Source: Fen-178 sp049516835
GTDB taxonomy: Bacteria; Acidobacteriota; Terriglobia; Bryobacterales; Bryobacteraceae
Assembly (NCBI GenBank): GCA_049516835.1
Contig: JBEKSR010000006.1
Span: forward strand, 61,345 to 125,344
Direction: 5' to 3'
DNA: 64,000 nt
The notes under the pieces are model-generated. The model saw only the letters and a list, made by a program, of their open reading frames with translations, searched no databases and was not told the origin of the DNA. A program made the translations under genes and the position numbers. Below, one piece after another: positions 36,002 to 43,529 of the stretch. Every line of letters begins with the position of its first letter. Within the stretch, counting starts at the first letter, position 1.

Positions 36002-36850
36002 ATGGAAGAACTGGAAACATCCCCGCAAAGCGCCGGCCTGGAACCCGGCGAGACCGAGGCGCAGCCGGCGCTCTCCATGGAGGAATTGCTGGCTCCCGAG
36101 GGCGCGCCACCGCCCGTTCCCGTGGAAGACGCGCAACTGAAGGCCGTTCTGGAGGCCATTGTGTACGTGGCGGAGGAGCCTCTCACTGCCGCGCAGATGG
36201 CCGCCGCGCTCCAGCAGCCCCCCGAGCGCATTCAGGCTCTGCTGGGCCAGCTTGTGGCGGAATTCGACCAGCCGGGGCACGGCGTCAGCATCCGGGAAGT
36301 GGCCGGTGGCTTCAAAATGACCACCAAGCCGGAGCACCACGAGGCCGTCCGCAGCTTCGTCAAGAGCCTCAAACCGCCGCTCAAGCTTTCGCTGCCGGCG
36401 CTCGAAACCCTGGCCGTCATCGCCTACAAGCAGCCCGTCACGGCGCCCGAAGTCATGGCCATCCGGGGCGTCCAGGGCGCCAGCGTTCTGAAGACGCTGC
36501 TCGACCGTAAGCTGATCGCGGCGGCCGGGCGCAAGAACGTCATCGGCAAGCCGATCCTCTACCAGACCACCCGGGAATTCCTCATCCAGTTCGGTCTCAA
36601 GGACCTGAGCGAACTGCCATCGCTCAAGGAATTCGAAGAAATCCGGCGCATGGCATTCGCCGACGCGGAGCAGCCGGAACTGCTGCCCGGCATGGAAGAG
36701 TCGGTGGAGCAGCCCCACGACCCGTCCGAGGCCGCTCCCCCGGTCCCCGGCCCCTGGCCCCCGGCCCCCGACCCCGACCCGCCCGACGCCGAGGCCCCGG
36801 CCCCCGGCCCCTGGCCCCCGGCCCCCGATCTGCCGGAGCAGGAGGGCTAA
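36002..36850 (+). CDS. scpB: Segregation and condensation protein B with a Pro-rich tail
   Basis: ScpB binds ScpA and completes bacterial condensin. The core at about residues 40-210 holds two winged helices (LKAVLEAIVYVAEEPLTAAQM; LSLPALETLAVIAYKQPVTAPEV, RGVQGASVLKTLLDRKLI, GRPILYQTT-like GKPILYQTT). The tail from about 235 is almost only Pro, Ala, Asp and Trp, encoded by a nearly exact 27-base unit present twice (PAPGPWPPAPD). The family norm is about 180-220 residues, so the 282 here reflects the tail. Its stop overlaps the next start by one base. Confidence 0.94.
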   Translation: MEELETSPQSAGLEPGETEAQPALSMEELLAPEGAPPPVPVEDAQLKAVLEAIVYVAEEPLTAAQMAAALQQPPERIQALLGQLVAEFDQPGHGVSIREVAGGFKMTTKPEHHEAVRSFVKSLKPPLKLSLPALETLAVIAYKQPVTAPEVMAIRGVQGASVLKTLLDRKLIAAAGRKNVIGKPILYQTTREFLIQFGLKDLSELPSLKEFEEIRRMAFADAEQPELLPGMEESVEQPHDPSEAAPPVPGPWPPAPDPDPPDAEAPAPGPWPPAPDLPEQEG

Positions 36851-37593
36851 TGCCGGAAGAGCGCGTCCAGAAAATCCTCTCGCAGGCCGGCGTGGCCTCC
36901 CGCCGCCAGGCGGAACAGATGATGCTGGCTGGCCGCGTCACCGTGAACGGCGCGCTGGTGACCGAACTCGGCTCCAAAGCCGACCTGGAGCGCGACCACA
37001 TCAAAGTGGACGGCCGCCTGATTCACGCGCCCCGGCGCCTGGTCTACATCGTCCTCAACAAACCCAACAACACGGTGACCACGGTCAGCGACCCGCAGCA
37101 CCGCGCCATCGTCATGGAATTGCTGCGCGGGGTGAAGGAGCGGGTGTACCCGGTGGGGCGCCTGGACTATCACAGCGAAGGCCTGTTGCTCATGACCAAC
37201 GACGGCGAGTTGGCCAACGCCATCATGTCGGCCGCCACGCACCTGCCCAAGACGTACGTGGTGAAAGTGAACGGCTCGCTCACCGGCCCACAGGAACAGC
37301 AGTTTCGGGAGGGCATCCCGCTCTCCGGCCGCCGCACCATGCCGGCCGGTTTGCGAGTGGTCCACCAGGCTGAGAATCCGTGGTACGAGGTGCGGCTCTT
37401 CGAGGGCCGCAATAACCAGATCCGGCTGATGTTCAAACATTTTGGGTTTCTGGTCGAGAAGTTGAGGCGGGTGCGCATCGGCCCCATCGAACTGGGATCC
37501 CTGAAGCCCGGCCAGTTCCGCTACTTGACCGGCGAAGAAGCGCAAAAATTGAAGCGCGCCGCCGCCCGCGCCATCCAACAGGAAGCCGTATGA
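36850..37593 (+). CDS. rluB: RluB/RsuA-family rRNA pseudouridine synthase
   Basis: The enzyme isomerises a uridine in rRNA. It has an S4 RNA-binding domain (ERVQKILSQAGVASRRQAEQM, GRVTVNGALV) and the catalytic motif GRLDYHSEGLLLMTNDGELAN with the catalytic Asp. The C terminus has the family's EVRLFEGRNNQIRLMF segment. The length of 247 fits RluB rather than the shorter RsuA, though the target base cannot be read from sequence. It lies in the usual scpAB-rluB order and overlaps the next gene by four bases. Confidence 0.93.
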   Translation: MPEERVQKILSQAGVASRRQAEQMMLAGRVTVNGALVTELGSKADLERDHIKVDGRLIHAPRRLVYIVLNKPNNTVTTVSDPQHRAIVMELLRGVKERVYPVGRLDYHSEGLLLMTNDGELANAIMSAATHLPKTYVVKVNGSLTGPQEQQFREGIPLSGRRTMPAGLRVVHQAENPWYEVRLFEGRNNQIRLMFKHFGFLVEKLRRVRIGPIELGSLKPGQFRYLTGEEAQKLKRAAARAIQQEAV

Positions 37594-37991
37594 AGCAGAT
37601 TCCCGAAATCCTGCGGGTTTGCCGGACCATCGCCGTCGTGGGTCTCTCCGCCAAGCGCTACCGTCCCAGTTATGGCGTGGCGGAATACATGCAGCGGGCC
37701 GGGTATCGCATCATCCCGGTCAACCCCCATGAGGCCGAAGTCCTGGGTGAGAAGTGCTACCCCGATGTGGAATCGGTTCCGGAGCCAATCGATATCGTGG
37801 ACATTTTCCGGCGCTCGGAGTTCGTGCCGGAGATTGTGGAAGCCGCCATCCGCAAGGGCGCGAAGGTGATCTGGATGCAGGAAGGCGTAGTCCACGAAGA
37901 GGCCGCGCGCCGGGCCAGGGAAGCGGGCCTCGAAGTGGTGATGGACCGCTGCATTTTGAAAGACCACCGGCGGCTGCGGCAGGCGTCGTAG
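37590..37991 (+). CDS. CoA-binding (YccU-like) protein
   Basis: The 133-residue protein has a Rossmann-type CoA-binding fold: IAVVGLSAKRYRPSYGVAEYM, then GYRIIPVNPHEAEVLGEKCYP, then IDIVDIFRRSEFVPEIVEAAI and IWMQEGVVHEEAARRA, ending VVMDRCILKDHRRL. It is overlapped by the pseudouridine synthase stop and so is probably co-translated. Family members bind CoA but their role is unclear. Its last ~50 codons are present again at 38750-38900. Confidence 0.92.
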   Translation: MKQIPEILRVCRTIAVVGLSAKRYRPSYGVAEYMQRAGYRIIPVNPHEAEVLGEKCYPDVESVPEPIDIVDIFRRSEFVPEIVEAAIRKGAKVIWMQEGVVHEEAARRAREAGLEVVMDRCILKDHRRLRQAS

Positions 37992-38029
37992 CGTTTGCAA
38001 CCCGTCGGAAATTCACGTATCTTGAAGGC

Positions 38030-38284
38030 GTGGCGGTACAACTCAAGCCCGAAACAGAACGGCTCGTTCAGGAAGAGATCGAGAGTGGGCATTTTCGATC
38101 GGCTGACGAACTGATCGTGCAGGGAGTCCTTGCCCTGCGCGAAAGATCCCGAACCGAAGAACCGATTTCAGTTTCGCGGAAACCGCGCAAAAACCTTGCC
38201 GACATTCTCAGTGAGCCGCCGTTTGCCGGCTCGGAGTTGAATCTGGAGAGGCAAAAAGATTACCCAAGGCCACTCGACCTGTGA
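38030..38284 (+). CDS. Small antitoxin (ParD/CopG-like) of a VapBC-type pair
   Basis: From GTG 38030 the 84-residue protein starts VAVQLKPETERLVQEEIESGHFRSADELIVQGVLAL, a ribbon-helix-helix layout typical of ParD/CopG-like antitoxins. The tail (KNLADILSEPPFAGSELNLERQ) matches the toxin-wrapping ends of such proteins. GAAGG lies just before the start. It overlaps the toxin frame by four bases (GTGA). It appears intact although the toxin is frame-shifted. It starts 38 bases after the CoA-binding gene and lies inside the cargo between the two copies of that gene's 3' end. Confidence 0.85.
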   Translation: MAVQLKPETERLVQEEIESGHFRSADELIVQGVLALRERSRTEEPISVSRKPRKNLADILSEPPFAGSELNLERQKDYPRPLDL

Positions 38285-38708
38285 GTGCCTTCCTGATCGA
38301 CACCAACGTTCTATCGGAATTCTCGCGAAGAGGCTAGCCGGATCGAAGGTCAAGAATTGGTTGAAAGCTGCGGCCCCCGGTTCTCTTTGCGCAAGCGTGT
38401 TGACCCTGGCGGAAATCCGCCGGGGGATTGAGATCCTTCCCGCAAGCCAGCGGCGCTCGCAGTTGGAGCAGTGGTTCGAAGGCGAACTGCTGGAGTCCTT
38501 TGGCAGGAATTTGCTCCCGGTGACCAGGGCGATTGGCGACCGCTGGGCCGTTCTTTCGGCGCGAGCGCAGCGGAGAGGCGCTCCGCTGGCCGTCATTGAC
38601 GGCCTGATTGCCGCGACCGCTTTGGAACACGGCCTGATTCTGGTGACACGAAACGTAAGAGATTTTCTCGATCTCGGGGTGAGCATCTTCAATCCTTGGG
38701 AACTGTAG
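38281..38708 (+). pseudogene. PIN-domain (VapC/FitB-like) toxin broken by a frameshift
   Basis: The frame from GTG 38281 reads VSAFLIDTNVLSEFSRRG and stops at TAG 38335-38337. The rest of a PIN protein continues in a different frame as RLAGSKVKNWLKAAAPGSL, then VLTLAEIRRGIEIL, AVIDGLIAATALEHGLILVTRN and DFLDLGVSIFNPW, to the stop at 38706-38708. A one-base change in length near 38322-38336 would restore a full protein. All acidic catalytic positions are otherwise present in the two pieces. Sequencing error is possible but would have to fall exactly here. Confidence 0.85.
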
Positions 38709-38749
38709 GCGCGGATCGCGCCAGCCGCCGGCACCGCCCGCTCAAACTG

Positions 38750-38900
38750 AGCCGCCATCCGCAAGGGCGCGAAGGCCATCTGGATGCGGGAAGGCGTAAT
38801 CCACGAAGACGCCGCGCGCCGGGCCAAAGAGGCGGCCCTCGAAGTGGTGATGGACCGCTGCATCCTGAAAGACCACCGGCGGCTGCGGCAGGCGCGGTAA
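38750..38900 (+). pseudogene. Duplicate 3' end of the CoA-binding gene
   Basis: Bases 38750-38900 match 37841-37991 in direct orientation with about a dozen substitutions and no gaps. The frame reads AAIRKGAKAIWMREGVIH, then EDAARRAKEAALEVVMDRCI, to a TAA. Substitutions are silent or conservative (Val/Ile, Glu/Asp, Arg/Lys), so this copy diverged while it was still coding. No start or N-terminal part is present. The toxin-antitoxin pair lies between the two copies. Confidence 0.92.
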
Positions 38901-38946
38901 CGGCGGCGCGAAGGCGCATGAGCGATTTTGGTGGCATGATCGAGAC

Positions 38947-39138
38947 ATGCCGAACGCTCTGGCCGCGTTGCTGCGGATCGGCTGGAGGATCAAACGCCAG
39001 GGTGGCACGTCCCACCGAATCCTCGAACGTCCGGGCTACTCCGATGTTTTGTTTGCCTACCACGACAGGGTCCCTCTCGGCCCCACGGCCAGAAAGGTCC
39101 TCGCCAAAAAGACCGGCCTGACGCCCAAAGACTTGTAG
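38947..39138 (+). CDS. hicA: HicA-like mRNA interferase without a visible HicB
   Basis: The 63-residue protein shows the HicA double-stranded-RNA-binding-like fold: RIGWRIKRQGGTSHRILERPGYSD with the catalytic His in GTSHRIL, then PLGPTARKVLAKKTGLTPKDL. HicA toxins cut mRNA and are neutralised by HicB, normally encoded next to them; no HicB-like frame is seen on either side. The protein is slightly short at the N terminus for the family. It lies 46 bases after the duplicated CoA-binding 3' end. Confidence 0.75.
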   Translation: MPNALAALLRIGWRIKRQGGTSHRILERPGYSDVLFAYHDRVPLGPTARKVLAKKTGLTPKDL

Positions 39139-39275
39139 CTGACGGTTTTTCGTTCACACAATTTTGCAAAATTCTTAAGCGCATTGGCATCAGGAGGATG
39201 GCGGGAAAAGTGTGCTCCGGCGAAACGGTTCGGCGACGGTCCTCGTGGGACGATGGAAGCGGAGGGGGAGACCGT

Positions 39276-39349
39276 TTTGGGCGATTCGCCCAAAAAACCG
39301 CACCTAAACCTTTTGTATTCAGTCGCGGTTTGGGCGATTCCGCCCAAAT
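39276..39349 (+). promoter_or_regulatory. Two palindromic TTTGGGCG-N-CGCCCAAA operator-like sites
   Basis: Site 1 (39276-39296) has arms TTTTGGGCG and CGCCCAAAA with a three-base centre ATT. Site 2 (39330-39349) has arms TTTGGGCG and CGCCCAAA with a four-base centre ATTC. They are 33 bases apart, and site 2 lies 16 bases before the start of the next gene, an arrangement typical of a repressor or activator pair. No copies were noticed elsewhere in the window. Confidence 0.6.
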
Positions 39350-39365
39350 TCTCTCGAATTGCCAC

Positions 39366-39989
39366 ATGCACGACTCGTTGGAAAAGCAACTGCCCGCCGC
39401 CGGCCAACCGGCGCCGCGGGATCTTGAACTGGGCCAATGGCTGGGACGCCGCGAGGCCTTTGGACTCATCGCCGGACGCTGCTCCGCCGCGGACGTTGAA
39501 TGCCTCCGCCGCATTCGCGACGAAAAGATGTACCGGGACCGCGCCAACAACTGGGACGAGTTCTGTACCGAGCATATCGGCGCCAGCCGCAGGAAGGTGG
39601 ACGAGAGCATCCGCCACCTGGAAGAGTTCGGTCCGGCCTTCTTCCACGCCTCGCAGCTCACGCGTATCACGGCCGAAGAATTCCGCGCCATTGCTCCCGA
39701 CGTGAGCGCCGCCGGTGTGCGCCTGGACGGCGAACTCATCGCGTTTGTTCCCGAGCAGCGCCGCCGGGTGGCCGCCGCCATAGCGGAACTGGGCCGGCGT
39801 TCGGGGGCCAAGACCCCGCCGCCGGCGCCGTCCTTCGCGTACGCGCTGAAGCGTTGCGGGGCCGCCGCCAGGCTGCTGGAGGCCGTATCGGTAAAACTGA
39901 ACCCGCTCGAAGAGCTCGAATTGGCGGAAATGCTCTGGCGGATACGAAACGCCGCCGCCGCCCTGGGCGTCATGATGGTCGAAGTGTGA
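39366..39989 (+). CDS. Conserved-looking protein of unknown function, possibly DNA-binding
   Basis: From ATG 39366 the product is 207 residues, mostly helical. The segment WDEFCTEHIGASRRKVDESIRHLEEFG resembles the short HTH-like stretch seen in plasmid ParB-like and phage proteins, but I cannot name a family. A start farther upstream at 39198 would run through both palindromes and is less likely. No strong ribosome site precedes ATG 39366. Given the two palindromes just upstream, self-regulation is an attractive but untested idea. A 75-base hairpin repeat starts two bases after the stop. Confidence 0.6.
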   Translation: MHDSLEKQLPAAGQPAPRDLELGQWLGRREAFGLIAGRCSAADVECLRRIRDEKMYRDRANNWDEFCTEHIGASRRKVDESIRHLEEFGPAFFHASQLTRITAEEFRAIAPDVSAAGVRLDGELIAFVPEQRRRVAAAIAELGRRSGAKTPPPAPSFAYALKRCGAAARLLEAVSVKLNPLEELELAEMLWRIRNAAAALGVMMVEV

Positions 39990-39990
39990 G

Positions 39991-40065
39991 GTAGCGCCGG
40001 CGGTCTTTGCCGCCGGTGGGGTTGTCCGGACAGGAGCAGGCCGGCGACAAGATCGCCGGCGCTAC
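39991..40065. repeat. 75-base GTAGCGCCGGCG palindromic repeat, copy 1
   Basis: Ends GTAGCGCCGGCGGTCTTTGC and GATCGCCGGCGCTAC are inverted, with CCGGCGGTCTTTGCCGCCGG forming a first hairpin. A second copy of the same length lies at 48343-48417. It begins two bases after one stop codon, and its far end GTAGC supplies the TAG stop of the helicase gene on the other strand. Confidence 0.85.
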
Positions 40066-42356
40066 AGCCTGCCGAGCAGCCCCGCGATGGCGTTCTTCAA
40101 TCGCCCCTCGGTGATGGATTCGGGCAATGGGATCGACAGCACCGGCCGGTTCGTGCCGGGGTCCCGCGAGATGAGACCCGACAAAACCTGCTCCAGCGGA
40201 CGGTCCGAGGTCATCGACTCCAAGAACTTGATACCGGCTTCGAGCAGGCCGGCCGCGGCCTTTCCGAGGGTGTCAGACGGCGTCTCGACGCGGGCGGGCG
40301 GCGCGGCGGGCCGCGCCTGTTCGATCACAGGTTTTGGCTTCTCGGGTTGGGGTCGATCGGCAACGACCTCCTTCATGGCTTCGAGGCCGCTCTTGCGCCC
40401 GAGTGCGGCAAAACTGACCTCCGCCGTTGGCGAGTCGAACACTCCGGCGAACAGCGACTTCTTCCGTTGCAGAGTCTCCCAGACCCTCTCTTCAATGCTG
40501 CCGGTGGTCAGCAGGTGGATCACGTGAACCGAACGCGATTGGCCGAGGCGATGCACACGGCCGATCCGCTGTTCCAGGCGCGCCGGGTTCCAGGGCGGCT
40601 CGAAGTTCACCACCGCCGACGCGGCTTGCAGGTTCAGCCCCACGCCACCAGCGTCGGTGGAGAGGAACACCTTGCACTCGGGATCGCGCCGGAACTTCTC
40701 GATGAGGTCGCCGCGTTTGCGGGAAGGCACGCCGCCATGCAGCGATACGCAGCCGATTCCCAATTTGCCAAGCTCCTCGCCGGCCAGGTGCGTCATGCGC
40801 TCGTATTCGCTGAAGACCACCACCTTGCGGTTTTCTTCGAGCGCCAGTTCCCGAATGATCTCGCGGAACTCCTCCAGCTTGGGCGAATGGTTGGTCTGCT
40901 TATCGAACAGGAAAGTCGAATCGCAGAGCATGCGCATGTTCTGGAGGCAGCAGGTAATGCGGCGCAGGTCGATCTCGGAGAGCCAGCCTTGCCGCTCCCA
41001 CTTGTGCATGAGGCGGCTCAGGATTTCGCTCTGCTCCCAGTACGGCTCGGCCTGCTCGTCGGTCATCGGAACGCGGAAGATCTGGTCGGTGCGTTCGGGA
41101 AGTTCCGTGAGAACCTCTTTGCGCGTGCGCCGCAGCAAGACCGGCTCCAGTTGCGCGTGAATGCGATCCAGGCCGCGATAGCCGAGCAGGTGTCCCTTTT
41201 CGTCTTCCATGCGGTGTTCCTGGAGGAACCGGAACGCCGGACCCAGGCGGCGCCCGTCGATAAACTCCACCACCGAGAAGAGCTCTTCCAGTTTGTTTTC
41301 GAGCGGGGTCCCCGTGAGCACGAAGGCGTAGCGGCTCTTCAATTGCTTGATGGTGCGGGCCGTGGCCGTGACCCAATTGCGGATGCGTTGGGCCTCGTCG
41401 AGAATAATCAGGTCCGGCTTCAATTCGTGAATGTAACTCACGTCTTTGAGGACCAGTTCATAGCTGGTGAGGTTGAAGAACGCGGGTGAGGCATACAACT
41501 GCCGCCGCCGGGCGAGCGGCCCGTCGATGACCTGCGCGGAGAGATCCGAGAATTTCTCGATTTCCGTCTTCCACTGGTACTTGACGGACGCCGGGGCCAC
41601 CACCAGCACTTTCTCGATCCCCTTGCGCCGCCGCAGGAGTTCGGCGGCCGCCAGCGCCTGAACGGTCTTTCCCAAGCCCATGTCGTCCGCCAGGACCACG
41701 CGGCCGCGGCAGGCCGCAAAGATGGCCCCGAGCGTCTGGTATGGCAGGAGCTTGGTTTTGAGAACGCCATCCAGTGGATTCTGGCCGCCGCGGAGTTTCG
41801 CCAGGAGCTTGCGTTCATACTCCAGACCCTCGGCGATCTCGTTTTCCCGGTCGATGTATTCGAGCACATCGCTGTATATGACCGCCTGGTCGTCGGCTTT
41901 CCGGAACTGGTCGAGGACGTTTCCGAAATGGCGGAACTGCTCCCGCCGCAGGAGTCCCGCCGGATCGAAACACTCGCCGGCCAGCGCTTTCAAGCCAGGC
42001 GATGGTGAAACCGGCAGGCGCAGCCGGATCTCGATGGTTTCTCCGTACTGGAGGGAGATGGAAGCGCGCGTGCGCGCGTATTCCTTTCGCTCCAGCGCCG
42101 TACCGTGCTTCTGCCGCAACTGGAGCAACAGCGCTTCAATGTGCTTGCAGGTCCCCAGGGTGTTGACGGCGAAATCCGGGCAGGAGCAATAGTTTTCGAA
42201 CAGGCCCGGGCCGCGCATGGCGACGCGGTACGTCTTTCCGCTGGCGGACTCGACGCGATAGTCGCCATAGAGGCCCCCGGCGGGCCGCTCCTGGACCCGG
42301 ACCACGGCGCTTTGCGCCCTTTCCCTCCGTTCGGCAATTTGCTGCTCGACTAACAT
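40062..42356 (-). CDS. SWIM zinc-finger SNF2-family helicase/translocase
   Basis: The 764-residue protein starts with a SWIM-type zinc finger at about 57-72 (CSCPDFAVNTLGTCKHIE, pattern CxC...CxH). After a linker comes the SNF2 motor: motif I LADDMGLGKTVQAL, LVVAPASVKYQW, DEAQ-box LIILDEAQRIRN, LTGTPLENKLEEL, then the second lobe with VVVFSEYERMT, FLSTDAGGVGLNLQAAS and RIGRVHRLGQSRSVHVI. It probably remodels protein-DNA complexes or strips proteins from DNA using ATP. The stop codon lies in a repeat element. No partner gene adjoins, though such proteins occur in several defence systems. Confidence 0.92.
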   Translation of the reverse strand: MLVEQQIAERRERAQSAVVRVQERPAGGLYGDYRVESASGKTYRVAMRGPGLFENYCSCPDFAVNTLGTCKHIEALLLQLRQKHGTALERKEYARTRASISLQYGETIEIRLRLPVSPSPGLKALAGECFDPAGLLRREQFRHFGNVLDQFRKADDQAVIYSDVLEYIDRENEIAEGLEYERKLLAKLRGGQNPLDGVLKTKLLPYQTLGAIFAACRGRVVLADDMGLGKTVQALAAAELLRRRKGIEKVLVVAPASVKYQWKTEIEKFSDLSAQVIDGPLARRRQLYASPAFFNLTSYELVLKDVSYIHELKPDLIILDEAQRIRNWVTATARTIKQLKSRYAFVLTGTPLENKLEELFSVVEFIDGRRLGPAFRFLQEHRMEDEKGHLLGYRGLDRIHAQLEPVLLRRTRKEVLTELPERTDQIFRVPMTDEQAEPYWEQSEILSRLMHKWERQGWLSEIDLRRITCCLQNMRMLCDSTFLFDKQTNHSPKLEEFREIIRELALEENRKVVVFSEYERMTHLAGEELGKLGIGCVSLHGGVPSRKRGDLIEKFRRDPECKVFLSTDAGGVGLNLQAASAVVNFEPPWNPARLEQRIGRVHRLGQSRSVHVIHLLTTGSIEERVWETLQRKKSLFAGVFDSPTAEVSFAALGRKSGLEAMKEVVADRPQPEKPKPVIEQARPAAPPARVETPSDTLGKAAAGLLEAGIKFLESMTSDRPLEQVLSGLISRDPGTNRPVLSIPLPESITEGRLKNAIAGLLGRL

Positions 42357-42420
42357 ACCGGCGACCTCCTTGCTCAGCTTGGTTACGAGCCAGGATAGCA
42401 GCCAGCGCAGGGCGGAGTCC

Positions 42421-43380
42421 TCACCGCAAGAACTCGCCCACCGCCTTCAAGAACAGGCCCGGCTGGTCCACGAACGTCATGTGGCCGCTCTGCGGCAGGA
42501 TCACCAGTTTCGAGCCGGAGATCTTCTCGTGCATCTCGCGCGAAATGGATGGCGCGCATTCGTCATGGTCGCCGGCCGTAATCAGCGTGGGCACGGTGAT
42601 GGAATTCAGGCGGTCGCCGTACTCGACCGACTTCAGGTTTCCGTCGATGATGAATTCCCCGCTGGAACCCCACATCTCCCGGTACAGGTCCCACGACATG
42701 ATGCCGTTTGCGGCCGGATCGTAGTTCGGGTCCGGACGCCGCTGGTACAGATAGGGGAAATAGGCCTCACCCCAGGCTGCCACCATGTAGCCGTTGGAAT
42801 AGCGGTTCCGCTCGTAGACCTTGCCTCTGCCGTACAGCCCGGCCTTTTCGAGCGATTCGATCCGGTTACGCAGCTCGGGATTCATCTCCGCCATCATGCG
42901 CCGGAAAACCTCGTTCATTTTGCTGGTGCTGTGGAACGTGCTGCACAGCACCAGGTGAGTCAGGTTGCGCTGGTACTTCAACGCGTAAGCCTGCGCCAGC
43001 ACTCCGCCGCAGGAATGCCCAAGAAGGCCGATCTTGCCCAGCCTCAGCCCCTGCCGGACGGCCTCGACGTCTTCGGCCATGTTCTCCACGGTGTAGCCGC
43101 TCGGGTCCTCCAACTTCTCGGACTTTCCAGACCCGCGCTCGTCGATGAAAACCAGCCTGTGCTGGCGGGCCAGGGGGAGCAGGTACGGGAGGAAATAGTC
43201 GTGCGACGCTCCCGGACCGCCGTGCAAGATCACGAGTGGCGTCCCCCGGCCCATCAACTCGTAGTAAATCAGGACTCCGTGGGCGTCGATGAATCCTGCC
43301 TCGATGGGATAGTTGGCTGGCTGTTGTGCGAAACACGCGCCCGCCAGCAGGATCGCGAACAGCGAAAGATGCGTCTTCAT
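42421..43380 (-). CDS. Secreted alpha/beta hydrolase, proline-iminopeptidase-like
   Basis: ATG 43380 gives a signal peptide (MKTHLSLFAILLAGACFAQ) and 319 residues; an earlier start adds four. Landmarks are the oxyanion HGGPGASHDY, DERGSGKSEKL, the nucleophile elbow GHSCGGVLAQ, the Asp in ITAGDHDECAP and the His in LPQSGHMTF. The HGGPG and DERGSG motifs are those of S33 prolyl aminopeptidases, so it may trim N-terminal Pro from peptides outside the cytoplasm. Elbow residue Cys after Ser is unusual; many S33 enzymes have Trp. It stands alone. Confidence 0.88.
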   Translation of the reverse strand: MKTHLSLFAILLAGACFAQQPANYPIEAGFIDAHGVLIYYELMGRGTPLVILHGGPGASHDYFLPYLLPLARQHRLVFIDERGSGKSEKLEDPSGYTVENMAEDVEAVRQGLRLGKIGLLGHSCGGVLAQAYALKYQRNLTHLVLCSTFHSTSKMNEVFRRMMAEMNPELRNRIESLEKAGLYGRGKVYERNRYSNGYMVAAWGEAYFPYLYQRRPDPNYDPAANGIMSWDLYREMWGSSGEFIIDGNLKSVEYGDRLNSITVPTLITAGDHDECAPSISREMHEKISGSKLVILPQSGHMTFVDQPGLFLKAVGEFLR

Positions 43381-43529
43381 ATGTCTCAACACTGTATCAC
43401 CCCTGCCGCCCCGCAGTTCAGCGGAACCCGGCGCAGCCGTTGTTGAGATTCCCTGAGGGTGTTTACCTTGGCGCGCCGAATCGCGTTAGAATCAACGGAG
43501 GAAAAGACCTTTGTAACGAGGATTCAGGA

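Noticed and set aside
39991..40065. Insertion sequence remnant
   Set aside because: The length is fixed at 75 bases in both copies, there is no transposase fragment, and no target duplication is visible.
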